Below are positions 19,196 to 21,402 of a stretch of 21,402 bases of DNA, piece by piece; positions within the stretch are counted from its first letter, which is position 1; each line of letters opens with the position of its first letter. The DNA is from Pholiota molesta. Its lineage: Eukaryota; Basidiomycota; Agaricomycetes; Agaricales; Strophariaceae. The notes under the pieces were generated by a model. It ran no database searches. It was not told the DNA's origin and saw only the letters and a program-made list of their open reading frames with translations. The stretch is taken from positions 1 to 21,402 of the forward strand of contig JACGCK010000476.1 in NCBI GenBank assembly GCA_014925825.1. Reading direction: 5' to 3'. The translations under genes were made by a program, and so were the position numbers.

Positions 19196-19473
19196 CTAGT
19201 CTCGCGGACAGGTACACTTGTCTTCTTCCTTCACTGTAGCCATAACCTGATCACAGAATACGTCAGCCACGCCGAGGCCAGAATCACCACCACTTATTGA
19301 CTCACTGCCTCAACATGTTGGCCGCAACCCTGTCAAAAAGAGGGCACAATCAGTTCAGGCGTCCCACACCACCTCCAACAGCAGTCTCTTACCTGCCAGG
19401 TTGTCTTCCCACACGTGCTGCATTTGACCAGGCGGCAGCCCTCGACGGGAGCAGTGCTTTCTTTCATAGCCAT
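19196..19473 (-). CDS. 51-residue Cys/His protein with CxxC...CGxH...CxC pattern, probably zinc-binding
   Basis: Three small exons, 19473-19393, 19329-19306 (only 24 nt) and 19246-19196, joined in phase by introns of 63 nt (GTAAGA...TTTTTGACAG) and 59 nt (GTGAGT...GATCAG). The product begins MAMKESTAPVEGC and carries VKCSTCGKTTW (Cys18, Cys21), GCGQH (Cys29, His32), then an amphipathic stretch and EDKCTCPRD (Cys46, Cys48). This matches a small family I know from fungi, plants and bacteria with the pattern CxxCGKxTWxGCGxH...RCxC, whose function is unknown. The Cys/His set suggests one metal site. An upstream in-frame extension lacks an ATG, so the start is 19473 (or Met3). It stops 87 bp before the kinase ATG and begins 83 bp after the stop of the 19557-19987 gene, all on the same strand. 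It is too short for most ORF filters. Confidence 0.85.
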
Positions 19474-19556
19474 GACGATTATTCTAGCGAAGAAAAGAAA
19501 CACATAGATAAGTATCAAGTATTATTAATTAAACGGCATCACAGTCTTAGATCAAC

Positions 19557-19987
19557 TCAGATGGAAGCAGGGCCAGGGACAAGAACCACGTACAAGTTGT
19601 GCGGAGGTTGAAACTGGAAATATCCTACAAATGGTTAGCGCTTAGCCTTTGCATTCCATGGTCGTCTTCTGGCGCTGGCTGGACTCACTTATCTCGTGCT
19701 CGTGGACGTTGTGGACAAAGTTGCACCCTGCCTGTCATTTTTTGCATCAATCTGATCTCGAATTTGGCCCCGCGTATCACGCAAACGTGACCCCTGCCGC
19801 TGTTGCCGTGCACAAGCCGAGCCGGCCTCTCCCAACAATTCTCGTTCTGTACAAGACGCATGTCCCTTAAGCTCAGCTGGACATCCTGCGCACTCAAGGT
19901 TCCCGAGTTAAACAGACTGCACATTTCTCCAGAGGGCATCAAATCCGACAAAAAACCTTACTTGGCTCCAATGATCTCACGAGCCAT
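19557..19987 (-). CDS. Small multi-exon gene, ~88 residues, unrecognised
   Basis: Model: exons 19987-19962, 19916-19787, 19731-19689 and 19624-19557. The introns are 45 nt (GTAAGG...GTGCAG), 55 nt (GTTTGC...GACAG; a donor at 19780 is equally in phase and adds two residues) and 64 nt (GTGAGT...GCTAACCATTTGTAG, with a textbook branch site). The product begins MAREIIGANLF, has a middle with LSLRDMRLVQNENCW, and ends GCNFVHNVHEHEIRYF followed by NLYVVLVPGPASI. The ATG has good context. The strong first and third introns support a real transcript, but the second intron is weaker, and leaving it in also gives an open frame with a different C-terminus (...RARDKIFPVSTS...). No domain or membrane helix is recognised; the VHNVHEHE His cluster might bind metal. 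It lies just upstream of the 51-residue gene in the same direction. Confidence 0.5.
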
Positions 19988-21402
19988 ACTGAATCACAAA
20001 GATCAGAACCCTATTTCTTAACCCAGAACATTCTAAACCCTTATTTTGCCCAATCATATTGCGTTCCCAATTATATTATGTACATGTAACATAAACGCTT
20101 GTTAATAGACCCTCGAAGCTCCTTTTAAACCTGCAGTTTAGAAGCTGAAACTACGCCGACGAGCTGCTTCGTAGAGACTTAGAGCTGAAGCCTGACGCTT
20201 GTCTTAGTAAATGAAGCTTGGATTTTGAAACGTTACCCTTTCACCAGTAATTTCTTTTACTCCACTACATGTTCTCGCCGCTCCCGACTAAAAGACCCCC
20301 ATATTTGTATTCCCAGCTTACCAACAATCAATATTACGCACCCACTCATCAGCGATCTCGCAGCCCATCTTCGATCCATGCCGCACAATTAATCCGAAGA
20401 AGCGTCTCTGCCCTTCGCAGCTTACTCCCAGTGGCAGGCGGGTTGCTGATACGACGCAAGTGTACCCTACCACGAGCGTGCAAGTAAACATCGCTTCCCA
20501 ATTTAATCTGAGCAAACACATGATACATCCTGGTAACCTGTGAATGCCTCTCTAAACCCCTATGCCGACGTTGTCGCTAAGATCAGCGGTGGGGTATGGC
20601 TCTCAAAGCGTGAACCCCTTCGGATATCTACATCCTAAACCAGTCGTTCTGGAGGCTGGAGGCACCAATGGGCACTGCAGACCGTCTGACTACAGGATAA
20701 CTCTTTACAATAAATCTAAGCTTTTGATCTTGCAAATAATGCCTATCGAGATGATTTGTTTGTAAGATAGCAAACTATGCAGAAATCTAACAATATAAAT
20801 AGTTTCCTTCTACTATGCTTCACGATCAAGCCGACGCCAGTGCCACTGAGAACGACGACTTGGGTCTACACAACATGAGATCTGTTCTTGGAAAAACCCC
20901 TCGAAATATCGAACTTTGATCGGTGTAAGCCTAGTCGCGAGCGACTTCCTTAACTTTAAAACATTCTAGGCCCCCTACCAGCACCTACCCCCCGCTGGAA
21001 GTGCAAGGTTCTCGCCGTCCTGGCGTTATGAATACATCGATAGGGGAGTCTGCAAGTCAGAAACTTTCATGGCCTTCCATTAAATATGGCTTCGCCGCCC
21101 ATTTGCACGGCAATTATCCCAAGTTCCAATGAAGCCTTACATACAGTCTGATACAGTCATAATACTGATAGACAGGCGATCAATTAAAAGTCGACATAGA
21201 CCCCGAAATTGTGAGAACTTGAACTTTGACTTATTACTAAATTTGTAGCATCCAACGACGCATCGCGGTTAATGGCCAGGCTCCGAAACAACTCCGTGAG
21301 AGCTTGGGAGCAGTAAATCAGTATATATAGCAGTATTCGTCGTATAAACAAACGAAGCCGACGCTGTGGGCGAGCCCTTTACCGCCATATACTTATGTGG
21401 CT
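19988..21402. other. Gene-free stretch to the window end
   Basis: No supportable coding exon on either strand; the longest frames (plus 20269-20487, plus 20562-20765) are short, with chance-like composition. The first 100-200 bp presumably hold the promoter of the minus-strand gene starting at 19987. A TATATATA at 21322-21329 on the plus strand could belong to a gene beyond the right edge. No tRNA or repeat was recognised. Confidence 0.45.

Noticed and set aside
19465..19518. N-terminal hydrophobic extension of the 51-residue protein
   Set aside because: The upstream in-frame sequence has no ATG (it would need TTG), so it is 5' untranslated sequence.
1..21402. tRNA, rRNA, CRISPR array, intact transposon
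   Set aside because: No TPsiC-like box pairs, rRNA-like conserved blocks, regularly spaced repeats, or terminal inverted/long terminal repeats were found by eye.

Overview
The window reads as nuclear DNA of an intron-rich fungus, most likely an Agaricomycete (mushroom or polypore) basidiomycete. The reasons are many short introns (about 45-83 nt, one of 152 nt) with GT(R)NGT-type donors and YAG acceptors, GC-rich coding exons, pyrimidine-rich non-coding transcript flanks, and protein types typical of fungi. No prokaryotic operon, CRISPR array, tRNA, rRNA or complete transposon is visible. Gene models below were built by hand from open frames, splice signals and phase; the lineage call is inference.

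Layout. 1-3200: gene-poor, decayed sequence holding an in-frame-stopped remnant with a CDxCRH motif (minus, 609-1241) and exon-like remnants of unknown function (plus, about 1690-3118). 3200-4619: long non-coding stretch, pyrimidine-rich on the minus strand, probably the 3' UTR/flank of the next gene, with a 70-nt polypyrimidine tract. 4620-7463 (minus): a ~900-residue disordered Pro/Ser/Ala-rich protein in very GC-rich DNA, three exons and one unresolved frame change. 7464-10876: mostly non-coding, with a small ORF, a frame-broken remnant, and a second, inverted copy (10395-10524) of a ~130-bp element also present at 976-1104.

10877-19987 is the gene-dense part. A NOPCHAP1/DUF4598-like snoRNP-assembly factor (minus, 10877-11676) shares a 203-bp divergent promoter with a 918-residue protein (plus, 11880-14892) built as EF-hand-like N-terminus, long coiled coil, four QT motifs resembling dynein-light-chain (LC8) sites, one C-terminal membrane helix and a short tail: the architecture expected of a nuclear-envelope LINC/KASH5-like dynein adaptor. 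It converges on a CaMKK/Ssp1/Elm1-type protein kinase (minus, 15853-19108, 970 residues, five exons, one GC-AG intron). Directly upstream of the kinase, in the same direction and only 84-87 bp apart, lie a three-exon 51-residue Cys/His protein (19196-19473) and an unrecognised four-exon ~88-residue protein (19557-19987). 19988-21402 has no supportable gene.

Functional links between the genes are not shown by the sequence. The divergent pair may be co-expressed. The kinase family acts upstream of Snf1/AMPK-type kinases. The most interesting candidate is the coiled-coil membrane protein at 11880-14892.
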